This document shows positions 22,501 to 31,198 of a stretch of DNA of 64,000 bases, one piece after another (position 1 is the stretch's first letter; the number at the start of each line of letters is the position of its first letter). The notes beneath the pieces are model-generated. The model did no database searches. It saw only the letters and a list, made by a program, of their open reading frames with translations, and was not told the origin of the DNA. The DNA comes from Nocardia arthritidis (GTDB lineage: Bacteria > Actinomycetota > Actinomycetes > Mycobacteriales > Mycobacteriaceae), in contig NZ_CP046172.1 in NCBI RefSeq assembly GCF_011801145.1, positions 6,386,001-6,450,000 of the forward strand. The letters run 5' to 3'. Position numbers and translations under genes: made by a program.

Positions 22501-25500
22501 TCAGCAGGGTGGGCGATAGGGCAGGCCGAGGAAGTGGCGGCCCCATTCCTCAGGGGTGACGGCCGGATAGGCGATCTGGCAGATGCGTTTCGCCGCGCGA
22601 TCGATATCGGTCTCCCAGAGCCGGAAGGTTTTGTCGCGGCTCGTGCTCACCAGGGTATGGCCGTCCGGGGCGAAGAGCAGGTGATGGATCCGGTCGGTGT
22701 GACCGTCCAGGACGGCCCGAACGGTCGGGTCGCGTCGGTCGCGAACGTCCCACAGCCGCACCGTATGGTCACCGCCCGCGGTGGCGAGGGTGTTTCCGTC
22801 CGGGCTGAACGCCACGGTGTAGAGGCCGTCGCTGTGGCCGTTCAGCACCGCGAGATTCACCGGATGCGCCGGATCGATGACATCCCACAACCGGGCGGTG
22901 CGATCGATGCTCGCGGTGGCCAGGGTATGACCGTCGGGGCTGAATACCGCCGACCGGACGGCGTTGGTGTGATCGGTGATGCGCGCGCGGAGCACCGGAT
23001 CGTGCGGATCGGTGACATCCCACAGGCGTGCGGTGTTGTCATCGCTGGTGGTGGCGAGCAGATGACCGTCGGGGCTGAACTCGGCCGACCAGACGACATC
23101 GGTGTGCCCGGTGAGCACGGCGACGGTCACCGGATTGCGCGGATCGGTGACATCCCACAGCCGCACCGTGCGATCGTCGCTGGTGGTGGCGAGAATTCGG
23201 CCGTCGGGCGAGAAGGCGACGCCATCGGGATTCCTGGTGTGGCCGGTGGCGACCCCGACGGTCACCGGGTGTGCGCGATCGGTGATGTCCCAGAGCCGGG
23301 CGGTGTTGTCCTCGCTGGTGGTGGCGAGCAGGCGGCCGTCGGGGCTGATCGCCGCGCCGTAGACGTTGTCGGTATGACCGGTCAGCACCGACAGCGGCAT
23401 TGGGCGGCGCGGATCGGTGGTGTCCCAGAGCCGGGCGGTGTGATCCTGGCTGGTGGTGGTCATGGTGCGGCCGTCCCGGCTGTAGGCGACACCGAATACG
23501 AAGTCGCTGTGACCGGCCAGCACCGGTCCAGGCAGCTGCCAGAGCCGAACCGTGCGATCGGCGCTGGCGGTGACCAGGCGTTTCCCGTCGGGGCTGAAGG
23601 CCGCCGACGTGACGAAATCGGTGTGTCCGCCGAGTATCGACAGGGTGCTCGGTGCGCGTGGATCGGTGATATCCCACAGGCGTGCGGTGTGGTCGTGGCT
23701 CGCGGTGACGAGGCCGCGGCCGTCCGGGGCGAAGTCGACGGATCGGACCGAATCGGTGTGACCGGTGAGAGTCGCCAGCGGGGCCGCCGGATCGGCGACA
23801 TTCCACAGCCGTGCCGTGCGATCCACGCTCGCGGTGGCGACCGTGCGACCGTCGGGCGCGAAGGCCACCGACATCACCGGGTCGGTATGCCCGACGAGTA
23901 GGGACCGCCGCCGGGGCGCCCGGGGATCGGTGATGTCCCACAACCCCGCGGTGTGATCCTCACTCGCGGTGGCGACGGTGCGGCCGTCCGGGGCGAAGGC
24001 CACCGCCCGGATACCGCCGGTGTGGCCCGTCAGCGCTGAAAGCTGGTGCGGAGCACGGGGATCGGTGACATCCCAGATCCGCACGGTTCGATCGGCGCCC
24101 GCCGAGGCCAGCAGATGTCCGTCGGGGCTGAACGCGACGCCGTGCACCAGGTCGGTGTATCCGGTCAGCCGAGCCAGCGGCGCCGGTGCGCGCCGGTCGG
24201 CCAGATCCCAGAGCTGAATCGAATCGTCCTCGCCGGGGGTGGCCAGGATCCGGTCCCCCGGTGCGAACGCGGCCCGGCCGACCGTGTCGCTGTGGGCGGT
24301 GATCGTCGCGAGGGCCGTGGGGTGGTCCGGATCGGCGATATCCCACAGGCGGGTGGTGCGGTCCTGGGAGGTGCTCGCCATGGTTTTGCCGTCGTGGCTG
24401 ACGGACACGTAGTCGACGTGCGCGGTGTGGCCGGTCAGCCGGGTGGCGTAAGGGGCGGCGAAGGTCTCCAGCACCCCGCTCGCGGCCTCGATGGTCGGCG
24501 TGAGCCGGTAGGCCGCGAGCCCGAGCTGCGCGGCCAAGGCGGGATCGGTGCCGCGCAGGTCGTCGGCGTCGGCCGAAACCTTTTGCGAGAGCGCGATATT
24601 GCGTTGCCCGGTGACGGTCCGCTCGGCGCGCACGGCGAATACGGTCGCACCGGCCGAAACCAGGAACAACACCGTGAGCAGTGCGAGCAATTGGCGTAGG
24701 CGTCTGGTTCGGCGCGCGGCGGCCCGCCGTCGCGCCGCCTGCGCGGCCAGACTGCTGTCGAGGAATCGGCGTTCCCGCGGCGTCGGTTCGATAGCGGTAT
24801 TGGCGGCCCAGTCGGCGGCGACGGCCAACCGGGTGCCGCGATAGAGGGCATGCGGTTCCTCGCCGAGTTCGGCCCAGGCCGCGGCGGATTCGGTCAGCTG
24901 CCGGTGGATGCGCAACCCCTCCCGCTCCTCGGCCAGCCAGCCGCGCAGCCGCGGCCAGGCGCGGATCAGGGATTCGTGCGCGATCTCGGCGGTATCGGCG
25001 TCCAGGGTCACCAGACGCGCCTTGGCCAGGCGATCCAGCACGATCTCGACATCGGGATCGGCGCCGTCGAGTTCGGCGCGGGTGATGCGGCGCTTGGTGT
25101 CCTCGGTGCCCGCACCCGGTGCGGTCATGCGCAGCAACAGGTTTCGAGTCACCGACTGCTGCCGTTCGGTGAGCCCGCCGTAGAATGCCTCCGCGGTCTT
25201 CGTCAGCGCGCCGTCTATTCCGCCGGTGGCCTGGAATCCGTTCAACGTCAAGGTATTTCCGCGGCGACGGCGCCACGTCTCCAGCAGCGCGTGCGACAGC
25301 AGCGGCAACGTTCCCGCCTGGCCGGTGGCCTGCCCGATCAGCGTGGCGAGCAGCGCACCCTCGACCGCGATGCCCGCCGCGGTCGCCGGTCCGACAATGG
25401 CTTGGCGCAGCTGATCGGTGGTCATCGGACCGACCACCACCTGCGCCCTGGCCAGCGCGGCCGCCAATTCCGGGATGGTGGTGCAGTGCGCGTAGAAGTC

Positions 25501-26328
25501 GGCGCGCACCCCGATCACTATCCGGCACCGGCTGCCGTCGGCGTCGGCGGCGGTGAGCAGCGCATTGATGAATCCGATCCGCTCGCCCGCGTCGTGGCAG
25601 AGGGTGAACACCTCCTCGAATTGATCGACCACCAGCACCAATTCGGCCGCGGGCGATCGGTCGACCAGCGCCTGCCGGACCAGTCGATGCAATCCGCGCG
25701 GCTCGGCGGCCAATTCGTCGCGCAGCGGGCCGGGAGTGGCACCGCATGGGCGGGCGAACTGAATCGCGCACTCCTCCAACGGATGTGCGCCGGGCGTCAT
25801 CAGCACCAGCGTCGGCGGTTCGGCTTCGGCGCGCAGCCGGGGAATCAGGCCCGCCCGCAACAGTGAGGATTTACCGGCGCCCGAGGCGCCGAAGACGGCG
25901 ACGAAGCGGTGGCGGGTCAGCTGTTCGGCGAGCTCGTCTATCAATTCACGGCGTCCGAAGAAACGGTCCGCGTCCTCGGGCTGGAATGCCGTCAACCCGA
26001 CATACGGTGCGGCACCGCCGTTTTCCGCGGCAGCCGCCTCCGGCGAGGTATCGTGCTCCGCCGCGGCGATCGCCGCGGCCGCGGTGTGCCAGCGCCGCTC
26101 CCACTGCGCGACATCACCGCCGCAGGCCCGCACATAGGCCAGCGTCAACGCCAGGCTCGGCAGCTGCCGCCCACCCGCCGCATCGGACAGACTCCCCGCC
26201 GAATAGTGTGCGCGCCTGGCCAATTCACGGTAAGGCGGACTCCCCGCCGCCACCCGCAACCGCCGCAACTCCGCGGCGAACCGCACCTGCGGACCATCCC
26301 CTGCCAACGGCCGTTCCGGACGCGGCAT
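22501..26328 (-). CDS. HTH / nSTAND NTPase / WD40-repeat protein
   Basis: A 1275-residue protein. Residues 15-75 are an HTH-XRE-like domain (RFAAELRRLRVAAGSPPYRELARRAHYS). An nSTAND1 NTPase follows (FFGRRELIDELAEQL, Walker A GASGAGKSSLL near 150, Walker B ELVLVVDQFEEVF near 235). A transmembrane segment lies at about 553-573 (LLALLTVLFLVSAGATVFAV). From about 630 to the end are 14 WD40 repeats, each with GHT..V near its start and DxxxRLWD at its end, enough for two seven-bladed propellers. Such proteins are signalling scaffolds, and some nSTANDs act in phage defence; the function here is unproven. RBS AGGGAG precedes ATG 26328. Confidence 0.85.
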   Translation of the reverse strand: MPRPERPLAGDGPQVRFAAELRRLRVAAGSPPYRELARRAHYSAGSLSDAAGGRQLPSLALTLAYVRACGGDVAQWERRWHTAAAAIAAAEHDTSPEAAAAENGGAAPYVGLTAFQPEDADRFFGRRELIDELAEQLTRHRFVAVFGASGAGKSSLLRAGLIPRLRAEAEPPTLVLMTPGAHPLEECAIQFARPCGATPGPLRDELAAEPRGLHRLVRQALVDRSPAAELVLVVDQFEEVFTLCHDAGERIGFINALLTAADADGSRCRIVIGVRADFYAHCTTIPELAAALARAQVVVGPMTTDQLRQAIVGPATAAGIAVEGALLATLIGQATGQAGTLPLLSHALLETWRRRRGNTLTLNGFQATGGIDGALTKTAEAFYGGLTERQQSVTRNLLLRMTAPGAGTEDTKRRITRAELDGADPDVEIVLDRLAKARLVTLDADTAEIAHESLIRAWPRLRGWLAEEREGLRIHRQLTESAAAWAELGEEPHALYRGTRLAVAADWAANTAIEPTPRERRFLDSSLAAQAARRRAAARRTRRLRQLLALLTVLFLVSAGATVFAVRAERTVTGQRNIALSQKVSADADDLRGTDPALAAQLGLAAYRLTPTIEAASGVLETFAAPYATRLTGHTAHVDYVSVSHDGKTMASTSQDRTTRLWDIADPDHPTALATITAHSDTVGRAAFAPGDRILATPGEDDSIQLWDLADRRAPAPLARLTGYTDLVHGVAFSPDGHLLASAGADRTVRIWDVTDPRAPHQLSALTGHTGGIRAVAFAPDGRTVATASEDHTAGLWDITDPRAPRRRSLLVGHTDPVMSVAFAPDGRTVATASVDRTARLWNVADPAAPLATLTGHTDSVRSVDFAPDGRGLVTASHDHTARLWDITDPRAPSTLSILGGHTDFVTSAAFSPDGKRLVTASADRTVRLWQLPGPVLAGHSDFVFGVAYSRDGRTMTTTSQDHTARLWDTTDPRRPMPLSVLTGHTDNVYGAAISPDGRLLATTSEDNTARLWDITDRAHPVTVGVATGHTRNPDGVAFSPDGRILATTSDDRTVRLWDVTDPRNPVTVAVLTGHTDVVWSAEFSPDGHLLATTSDDNTARLWDVTDPHDPVLRARITDHTNAVRSAVFSPDGHTLATASIDRTARLWDVIDPAHPVNLAVLNGHSDGLYTVAFSPDGNTLATAGGDHTVRLWDVRDRRDPTVRAVLDGHTDRIHHLLFAPDGHTLVSTSRDKTFRLWETDIDRAAKRICQIAYPAVTPEEWGRHFLGLPYRPPC

Positions 26329-26723
26329 CCCAACTCCCTACCACCGATCGAACCCGATCATGCTAATGATGATGCAGTCCAACCCGATTCCGGGGCTGTT
26401 CCCCGGACCCGACTATTCCGGGCTCGGTGATTCGGCTGACGCGCGACCCGCCGACCGCCGCCGAATCATTCGGTTCTGCGCCTGCCGTCCCGAACCGATG
26501 CGGCGGTGGAACTGCCGGGCGTGTCGGTGCGCGTGCGGCCCACTGTTCTGCCCACGGCTCGACCGCGATAAAATCAAGATCATCGGCCCTTTCCGGGCCC
26601 GCACCACGCTCGGCGTAAACCGGTGGAGCTCGATGCTCCGCATCGGCGCGCTCATCACCGCGCCGGTATTCCGATAATTCGACATTTGCCCGGTCATTCG
26701 AACAACCGATGCAAGGAGTCGAC
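26329..26723. other. Intergenic region between divergent genes
   Basis: About 395 bp between the HTH-nSTAND-WD40 start (26328) and the next gene on the plus strand (26724). It must carry both promoters. It contains AT-richer patches at 26567-26580 (GATAAAATCAAGA) and 26672-26690, but no clear -35/-10 pair. No family-like open frame was found; the longer frames read through the start of the neighbouring gene. Confidence 0.5.
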
Positions 26724-27248
26724 GTGGATACGAACTCGCACGACCCCGGCGCCGTCTTCCATCTGGAGTACCTATACGGCCCGCAATGGCAGAACGTCGT
26801 GGCCCTGATCGAACGCGCGGCCCAACTGACCGCCGACGAACGCGAACGGCTCAACGCGGCGGCCGCCAAGAAGATGGAGGCGGGCATGAGCGCGCTCACC
26901 GGCGCCGCCGGTCAAAGCGGACTCGGCGGGCTGGCCAACCTGCTGTCGAACCTCGGCCAATCCGCGGACAATCCGCAACCGATGCATATCGCCGCCGACA
27001 CCGCCAAACAGTTCGGCCGCTCCCGCAACCTCCAACTCGCCGGACTGGTCGCCGGACAGGCCATCTCCCCCGGCTCCGGAACCGGCGATCTGGCGGCCGC
27101 CATGCAATCGCTCGGCTCGATCGGAACGCTCACCGCCGTCGGCCAGGCCGCCTCCGCCGCCGTCCTGTCCGACCTCGTCGGCCAGGGAAAATTCGACCAG
27201 AGCGTCTACGACGAGCTGATGCAGCCCTGGACCAGCGTGATCGGCTGA
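26724..27248 (+). CDS. Conserved-looking protein of unknown function
   Basis: A 174-residue protein with no recognised family. Residues 1-45 are polar-aromatic (EYLYGPQWQNVVALIERAAQLTADERERLN), 50-85 are Gly/Ala-rich, 90-115 are hydrophobic with LAGLVAGQAISPG, and the C-terminal third is helical (VGQAASAAVLSDLVGQG). No signal peptide or TM segment is clear. The GTG at 26724 is preferred because AAGGAG lies 6 nt upstream; an ATG 15 nt earlier is also in frame. It is followed by a strong hairpin at 27255. Confidence 0.6.
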   Translation: MDTNSHDPGAVFHLEYLYGPQWQNVVALIERAAQLTADERERLNAAAAKKMEAGMSALTGAAGQSGLGGLANLLSNLGQSADNPQPMHIAADTAKQFGRSRNLQLAGLVAGQAISPGSGTGDLAAAMQSLGSIGTLTAVGQAASAAVLSDLVGQGKFDQSVYDELMQPWTSVIG

Positions 27249-27254
27249 TCCCTC

Positions 27255-27295
27255 GGGGGGCGAATCACCTTGTTCCGTAGCGTGATTCGCCCTCC
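27255..27295. terminator. Strong hairpin after the unknown gene
   Basis: GGGCGAATCAC (27258-27268) and GTGATTCGCCC (27282-27292) pair perfectly over 11 bp with a 13-nt loop. With flanking G and C the stem reaches 14 bp with one mismatch. It starts 10 bp after the stop at 27248, without a T tract. A factor-independent terminator is likely. Confidence 0.65.
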
Positions 27296-27360
27296 GCCTC
27301 ATCGCGTGGCCGATCCGAAATTCGTTTGCGCCGGGCGCGTCGGGGCGTGACATTGGAAGC

Positions 27361-27717
27361 ATGAGTAAGGGAGCTGTCCCGGTTCGGCCCCGGCCCGATG
27401 GCGGTAGCGGCAGTAGCGATCCGGCCATCGACCGTCTTTATCGCGATGGCCGGTTGGTGTCGATGCCGACGATGCGGGCCCGCAATCGCATGTTGCGGGA
27501 GAAGCTGCTCAGCCACATCGCCCGCACGTCGTTCGAACCGAATGTCAGCTACTCCGAGGGACAGGTCAACCGGCGTCTGGCAGCCGTCTTCGACGATCAC
27601 GTCGCGTTGCGGCGCTACCTGGTCGAGACGGGCCGCCTCGACCGCACCCGCGATGGCGCCCGCTACTGGCTGCCCGGCACCGAGCAGTCCGCCGACTCTT
27701 CGGCCGGACGCTCGTGA
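27361..27717 (+). CDS. DUF2087-domain protein
   Basis: A 118-residue protein. After a low-complexity Pro/Arg/Ser leader, residues 33-108 form a DUF2087 domain: MREKLLSHIARTSFEPNVSYSEGQVNRRLAAVF, DDHVALRRYLVETGRLDRTRDG and YWLP. DUF2087 resembles a winged-helix fold and often sits alone or fused to regulators, giving a possible DNA-binding role. The ATG at 27361 is the first in frame. Upstream is the hairpin at 27255; downstream a 104-bp gap precedes a convergent acetyltransferase. Confidence 0.75.
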   Translation: MSKGAVPVRPRPDGGSGSSDPAIDRLYRDGRLVSMPTMRARNRMLREKLLSHIARTSFEPNVSYSEGQVNRRLAAVFDDHVALRRYLVETGRLDRTRDGARYWLPGTEQSADSSAGRS

Positions 27718-27821
27718 GATCGCTTGGCGCCCAACGGTTACGGCCCGGCCGATGTCGGGCCTTTCGGTGTCCGGCTCCCTAGGATGCGAAAGCGTGTACT
27801 GGAACTCGGGGGCGGACCGCC

Positions 27822-28643
27822 CTAATGGGTTGCGCCCAGCCGCATTCGGATTTGTTCTTCGACGACCTCGTAACCCAACCGCTGGTAGATACCGTTGCTC
27901 GTGGGATTCGACCGGTCGGTGAACAGCAGAACCTCATGGTTCCCGGCGTCCAACGCGGCCCGCGACACGTGGTGCGTCACCGCGGCCGCATAGCCGTGTC
28001 CACGATGTTCCGGCGGGGTGGCCACCAACCCGACCCGCACGATCCCGGCAACACTGCGCGAGAGCGAAGCGACCGACACCGGCTCCCCATCGACCTCCCA
28101 CAACCAGATCCCGTTGTAGGACAGCCGCTCACCGATCTGATCGAACGCCGAGCCGTTGTCATCCGCGAATACTTTGGTGAAATCCTCCAGCACCGCCCGA
28201 TCGGACTGCTGAGCGAGCCGAGCCCGCCCGGCCGTCGGGCGCGGCGCCACCAGCCCACCCAACCGGTAGAGCAACTGCTGATCGACGACCTCGGATCCGC
28301 GCCGTGCGGCCTCGGCGAAGGCCTGCACGACATCGACCGGCCCCACAACATGGTCGATATCCCGACCGGCAGCGTTCAGCACCGCGACCAACTCCGCGGT
28401 ATCGGCGGCGGCAAGCCCGAACAGGCCGAGCGCGAACGGCGGGGTATGCACGATCGCTCCGCCGATCCGGTCACCGCGCGACAACCAGCCGAACAGCGGA
28501 TGCTCCGGCCCGTTGCCCGCGGCAACGGTCGCGCTCACGGTCAACGCCACATTGTGTTCGGCAGGCCGGGACCGCAGAAATTCGCCGGCCGCGCCCAAGA
28601 ACTCCGCGACATCTCCGGTGAAACTCCAACCCATGTCGCCCAT
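27822..28643 (-). CDS. GNAT-family N-acetyltransferase (two-domain type)
   Basis: About 273 residues. The C-terminal half carries the GNAT fold: VASLSRSVAGIVRVGLVATPPEHRGHGYAAAVTHHVSRAAL, motif A with RGHGYA, and motif B LLFTDRSNPTSNGIYQRLGYEVV. The N-terminal half resembles the first domain of tandem GNAT proteins, rich in Ala/Gly. Such enzymes acetylate small molecules or proteins. The start is uncertain: ATG at 28643 is chosen, but ATGs at 28634 and 28670 and a GTG at 28694 are in frame and none has a strong ribosome site. Confidence 0.8.
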   Translation of the reverse strand: MGDMGWSFTGDVAEFLGAAGEFLRSRPAEHNVALTVSATVAAGNGPEHPLFGWLSRGDRIGGAIVHTPPFALGLFGLAAADTAELVAVLNAAGRDIDHVVGPVDVVQAFAEAARRGSEVVDQQLLYRLGGLVAPRPTAGRARLAQQSDRAVLEDFTKVFADDNGSAFDQIGERLSYNGIWLWEVDGEPVSVASLSRSVAGIVRVGLVATPPEHRGHGYAAAVTHHVSRAALDAGNHEVLLFTDRSNPTSNGIYQRLGYEVVEEQIRMRLGATH

Positions 28644-28825
28644 ACTCTCGAAACGGAATCGGAGGCGCATCCCAATTAATCGCGAGTTACCCACGGCAAC
28701 AACCGCTTACCGGACCTACGGTTGTGCCGAACCCCGCCCGAGCACGGCAATTCCGTGATGTCGGCCGCAGAAACGCCCGCCACCAACGGAATCCGCGCGA
28801 CTCGCGCTGCGGTGCCGCTCTGCGT

Positions 28826-29275
28826 TCAGTCGAGAGCGCGCGCGTAGCGTGTCGCAGCGAGAACCGCTTCGATATCGATGTCGAGACTCGGATCCGCGTC
28901 CTGCGCTTCGACGAACTCCAACATCACGTCGTCGAGCGTGACCTGACGAGACAACACGATGATCTCGTGTCGCACATAGTCGCTCACCGGAACACCGGAC
29001 ACGGCCGCCCGCAGGCACAGCCTGTTCCAGGCATCGACAGGCAGCTCGTAGACGCGGATCAAAGCCGTTACGTCCTCGTCGATCTCCGCCTGCGGGGTAC
29101 GCGCGGAATTCTGCTCGATGAAGTCCACCACGTTGTCGACGGGGACGCGCCGCCTGGCCAGCGTGATCAATTCTTGTCGCACCTGCTCGACGACCGACAC
29201 GCCGGTCAACCGGGCACGCCGCCGAAATAGGTTGTAGGCCGTAGCGGGAAGATCCTCGACCAAGATGGACGCCAT
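28826..29275 (-). CDS. Tandem ribbon-helix-helix antitoxin-like protein (FitA type), no toxin adjacent
   Basis: A 149-residue protein with two repeats of the same FitA-like block: ILVEDLPATAYNLFRRRARLTGVSVVEQVRQELI (residues 4-37) and IRVYELPVDAWNRLCLRAAVSGVPVSDYVRHEII (residues 74-107). Normal FitA antitoxins have one ribbon-helix-helix per chain, then a short toxin-binding tail. Here both RHH are in one chain with linkers, followed by an acidic tail. A PIN toxin gene would be expected next to it, but the flanking genes are a GNAT and an unrelated protein. The ATG at 29275 lacks a strong Shine-Dalgarno; the start is chosen by the MASILVEDL match. Confidence 0.6.
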   Translation of the reverse strand: MASILVEDLPATAYNLFRRRARLTGVSVVEQVRQELITLARRRVPVDNVVDFIEQNSARTPQAEIDEDVTALIRVYELPVDAWNRLCLRAAVSGVPVSDYVRHEIIVLSRQVTLDDVMLEFVEAQDADPSLDIDIEAVLAATRYARALD

Positions 29276-29350
29276 AGAGCCACAGTAAGCACGGCAACGG
29301 TGAATCGACAAGCGAAATCACCTGCACGACAACGTGAGTCCGAATAACGG

Positions 29351-29899
29351 CTACCAGACCAGCGTGACGTCACCGACTCGAACGCTGCCGAAGAACCGCT
29401 TGCCCACGTCGGCGCCGTCGTAGTTGTATCCGTTCAGGATCTCCGCCAGCTCGTCGGCCAAGGCCTGCAACCTCGGGCTGACACTGTCGACACCAGAGTC
29501 GCGAGTCCATCCCCACGCCTGCGGCACGCCCTCGATGGTGATGACGATCCGCCCGTCGAACGGCGCTTCGACTGAAAAGGAAATCTCCTCGGGACAGTCA
29601 CGAAGCGGGCTGATCAATGCGAGCTCGGTCGGCGCACCCGGGGCCGAGAAGGTTCGCGCGAATACGATGTCCGCACGGATCATCTCGACTATGCGCTCCA
29701 GATCCGCATGCCGACCGGCCCGATCGAATCGCGCACCGTAAATCCGTTGATCGGCCGCCCCACCCCGCATCCCGGCGCCGGATTTGGCCAAGATCCGATC
29801 GAGCATCCGCTGCGCCGCCGCACGTTCCGACACACCGGTATTGGGATGATCGATCAGCGCCCGCAACCGGGCAACACGTACCCCGAGGCCGTGTCCCAT
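29351..29899 (-). CDS. Conserved protein with a DUF2786-like N-terminus
   Basis: A 182-residue protein. Residues 10-42 (VARLRALIDHPNTGVSERAAAQRMLDRILAKSG) match the helical start of DUF2786-type proteins, known from phages and mobile elements. The rest is a mixed alpha/beta domain with LISPLRDCPEEISFSVEAP, VITIEGVPQAWGW and RFFGSVRVGDVTLVW. No catalytic motif is visible. The role is unknown. It lies 75 bp upstream of the RHH gene on the same strand. Confidence 0.55.
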   Translation of the reverse strand: MGHGLGVRVARLRALIDHPNTGVSERAAAQRMLDRILAKSGAGMRGGAADQRIYGARFDRAGRHADLERIVEMIRADIVFARTFSAPGAPTELALISPLRDCPEEISFSVEAPFDGRIVITIEGVPQAWGWTRDSGVDSVSPRLQALADELAEILNGYNYDGADVGKRFFGSVRVGDVTLVW

Positions 29900-30166
29900 A
29901 TGCCAGTCCCCCTCGCAAGATCGGTAATGCCTGACCGGAATTCCGCCAACTCCTCCGACGAGGCTGAATGCTACCGAACCCGCTCACCAACGTCTCATTA
30001 CATCCGAGGGTAGATGACCGACAATTACCTTGCCGCGCAATGGAGTTGGACCCTTGTACGCAAACGCGGCACCGCCGTGCGCCACACCGGATCGCCGAGC
30101 CTACGTAGCGGGCTGACGTGTATCACTTTTGCGGGGGTGCGCGGTTGCTTGTAGGTTCTGCTTGTG

Positions 30167-30922
30167 ATGTCGACGGCGGATGCGCCAGGCCCGATGTTGC
30201 CACACGGTGACTCGCTCGCCGTGGAGTTGACCACGGCGATCCACGGTGGCGACTTGGCCGCGCTGCGGCGACTCCTCACCGAGCAACCCGCACTCGCATC
30301 GGCTCGCTTGATCGACCGCAAAGGCGGCTCCCGCACCCTCCTGCATGTCGCGACCGATTGGCCCGGATACTTCCCGAACGGCCCCCGCATCGCCGAGTTG
30401 CTGATCGCGGCCGGTGCCGACATCGATCCGCGCGGCGCCGACGGTACCGGCGAGACGCCACTGCACTGGGCCGCGAGCAGCGACGACGCAGCCGTGGCCC
30501 GCGTCCTGATCGACCACGGCGCCGATATCGAAGCCGCCGACGGGTCGATCGGGACGCCGTTGGACAACGCGATCGGATACGGCTGCTGGAATGTGGCGCG
30601 CCTCCTGGTCGCCCGCGGCGCTCGTGTCGACAAGCTCTGGCACGCGGCAGCGCTCGGACTGCTCGACCGCCTCGAAGAACTCGCGAACACCGATCCCCCG
30701 CCGACCGCGGCGGCGCTGAATCAAGCACTGTGGCACGCCTGCGCCGGCGGCCAACGCAGGGCCGCCGAACTGGTCCTCGGGTTGGGCGCCGATCTCGCAT
30801 TCACCCCCGACTACGGCCGCGGCTCAGTGCTCGATGCGGCATCCGGCCACGGCACCCAGCGCAACAACCTCATCGAGTGGCTCGAGGGGCTGGGCGTGCG
30901 CCACGCCGGCGGCGACGGCTAG
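30167..30922 (+). CDS. Ankyrin-repeat protein
   Basis: A 251-residue protein built of ankyrin repeats: LTTAIHGGDLAALRRLLTEQP, TLLHVATDWPGYFPNGPRIAELLIAAGADID, TPLHWAASSDDAAVARVLIDHGADIE, TPLDNAIGYGCWNVARLLVARGARVD, then less regular helical pairs with LLDRLEELA and RRAAELVLGLGADL. It is cytosolic and likely binds a protein partner; the partner is unknown. GTG-ATG at 30164/30167 has no clear Shine-Dalgarno. Its stop is followed directly by a GMC-oxidoreductase remnant on the same strand. Confidence 0.75.
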   Translation: MSTADAPGPMLPHGDSLAVELTTAIHGGDLAALRRLLTEQPALASARLIDRKGGSRTLLHVATDWPGYFPNGPRIAELLIAAGADIDPRGADGTGETPLHWAASSDDAAVARVLIDHGADIEAADGSIGTPLDNAIGYGCWNVARLLVARGARVDKLWHAAALGLLDRLEELANTDPPPTAAALNQALWHACAGGQRRAAELVLGLGADLAFTPDYGRGSVLDAASGHGTQRNNLIEWLEGLGVRHAGGDG

Positions 30923-30924
30923 AA

Positions 30925-31106
30925 CCGGCCGGGAGCTGATCCGGCAGCCATTGCCGACTCGATCACCATGCGGGTCAACGGAATTCGAGGGCTGCACGTC
31001 GGGGACGCCTCGGCTATGCCCGCGCTCCCGCGGGCCAACGCCCCCACCATCATGATCGCTGAACGCACGGCGCACGTGATGCGCAAGGCGAGCTCCGCAG
31101 GGGTTC
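30925..31106 (+). pseudogene. C-terminal remnant of a GMC oxidoreductase, copy 1
   Basis: From about 30960 the plus strand encodes MRVNGIRGLHVGDASAMP, then ANAPTIMIAERTAHVMRKAS, the highly conserved C-terminus of GMC (glucose-methanol-choline type) flavoenzymes. The preceding SCRMGTDPxxVVD block is damaged: about 14 bp are missing compared with copy 2, shifting the frame at the serine/proline region. There is no start or FAD domain, and the stop is lost into the following noncoding DNA. It is closely similar (roughly 85% identical) to the copy at 40456-40629. Confidence 0.75.
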
Positions 31107-31198
31107 GCCGCCACCGGCAATCGGCAAACGGGTGGTGATGATCGAGCGCGGCGCCAGATACGGTGTGGCGCAGGGGCGCAATCTCCTGGGTTCCCGAC

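Noticed and set aside
22027..23901. Plus-strand 624-codon frame opposite the WD40 repeats
   Set aside because: Repetitive mirror image of the WD40 repeats; no motif of its own.
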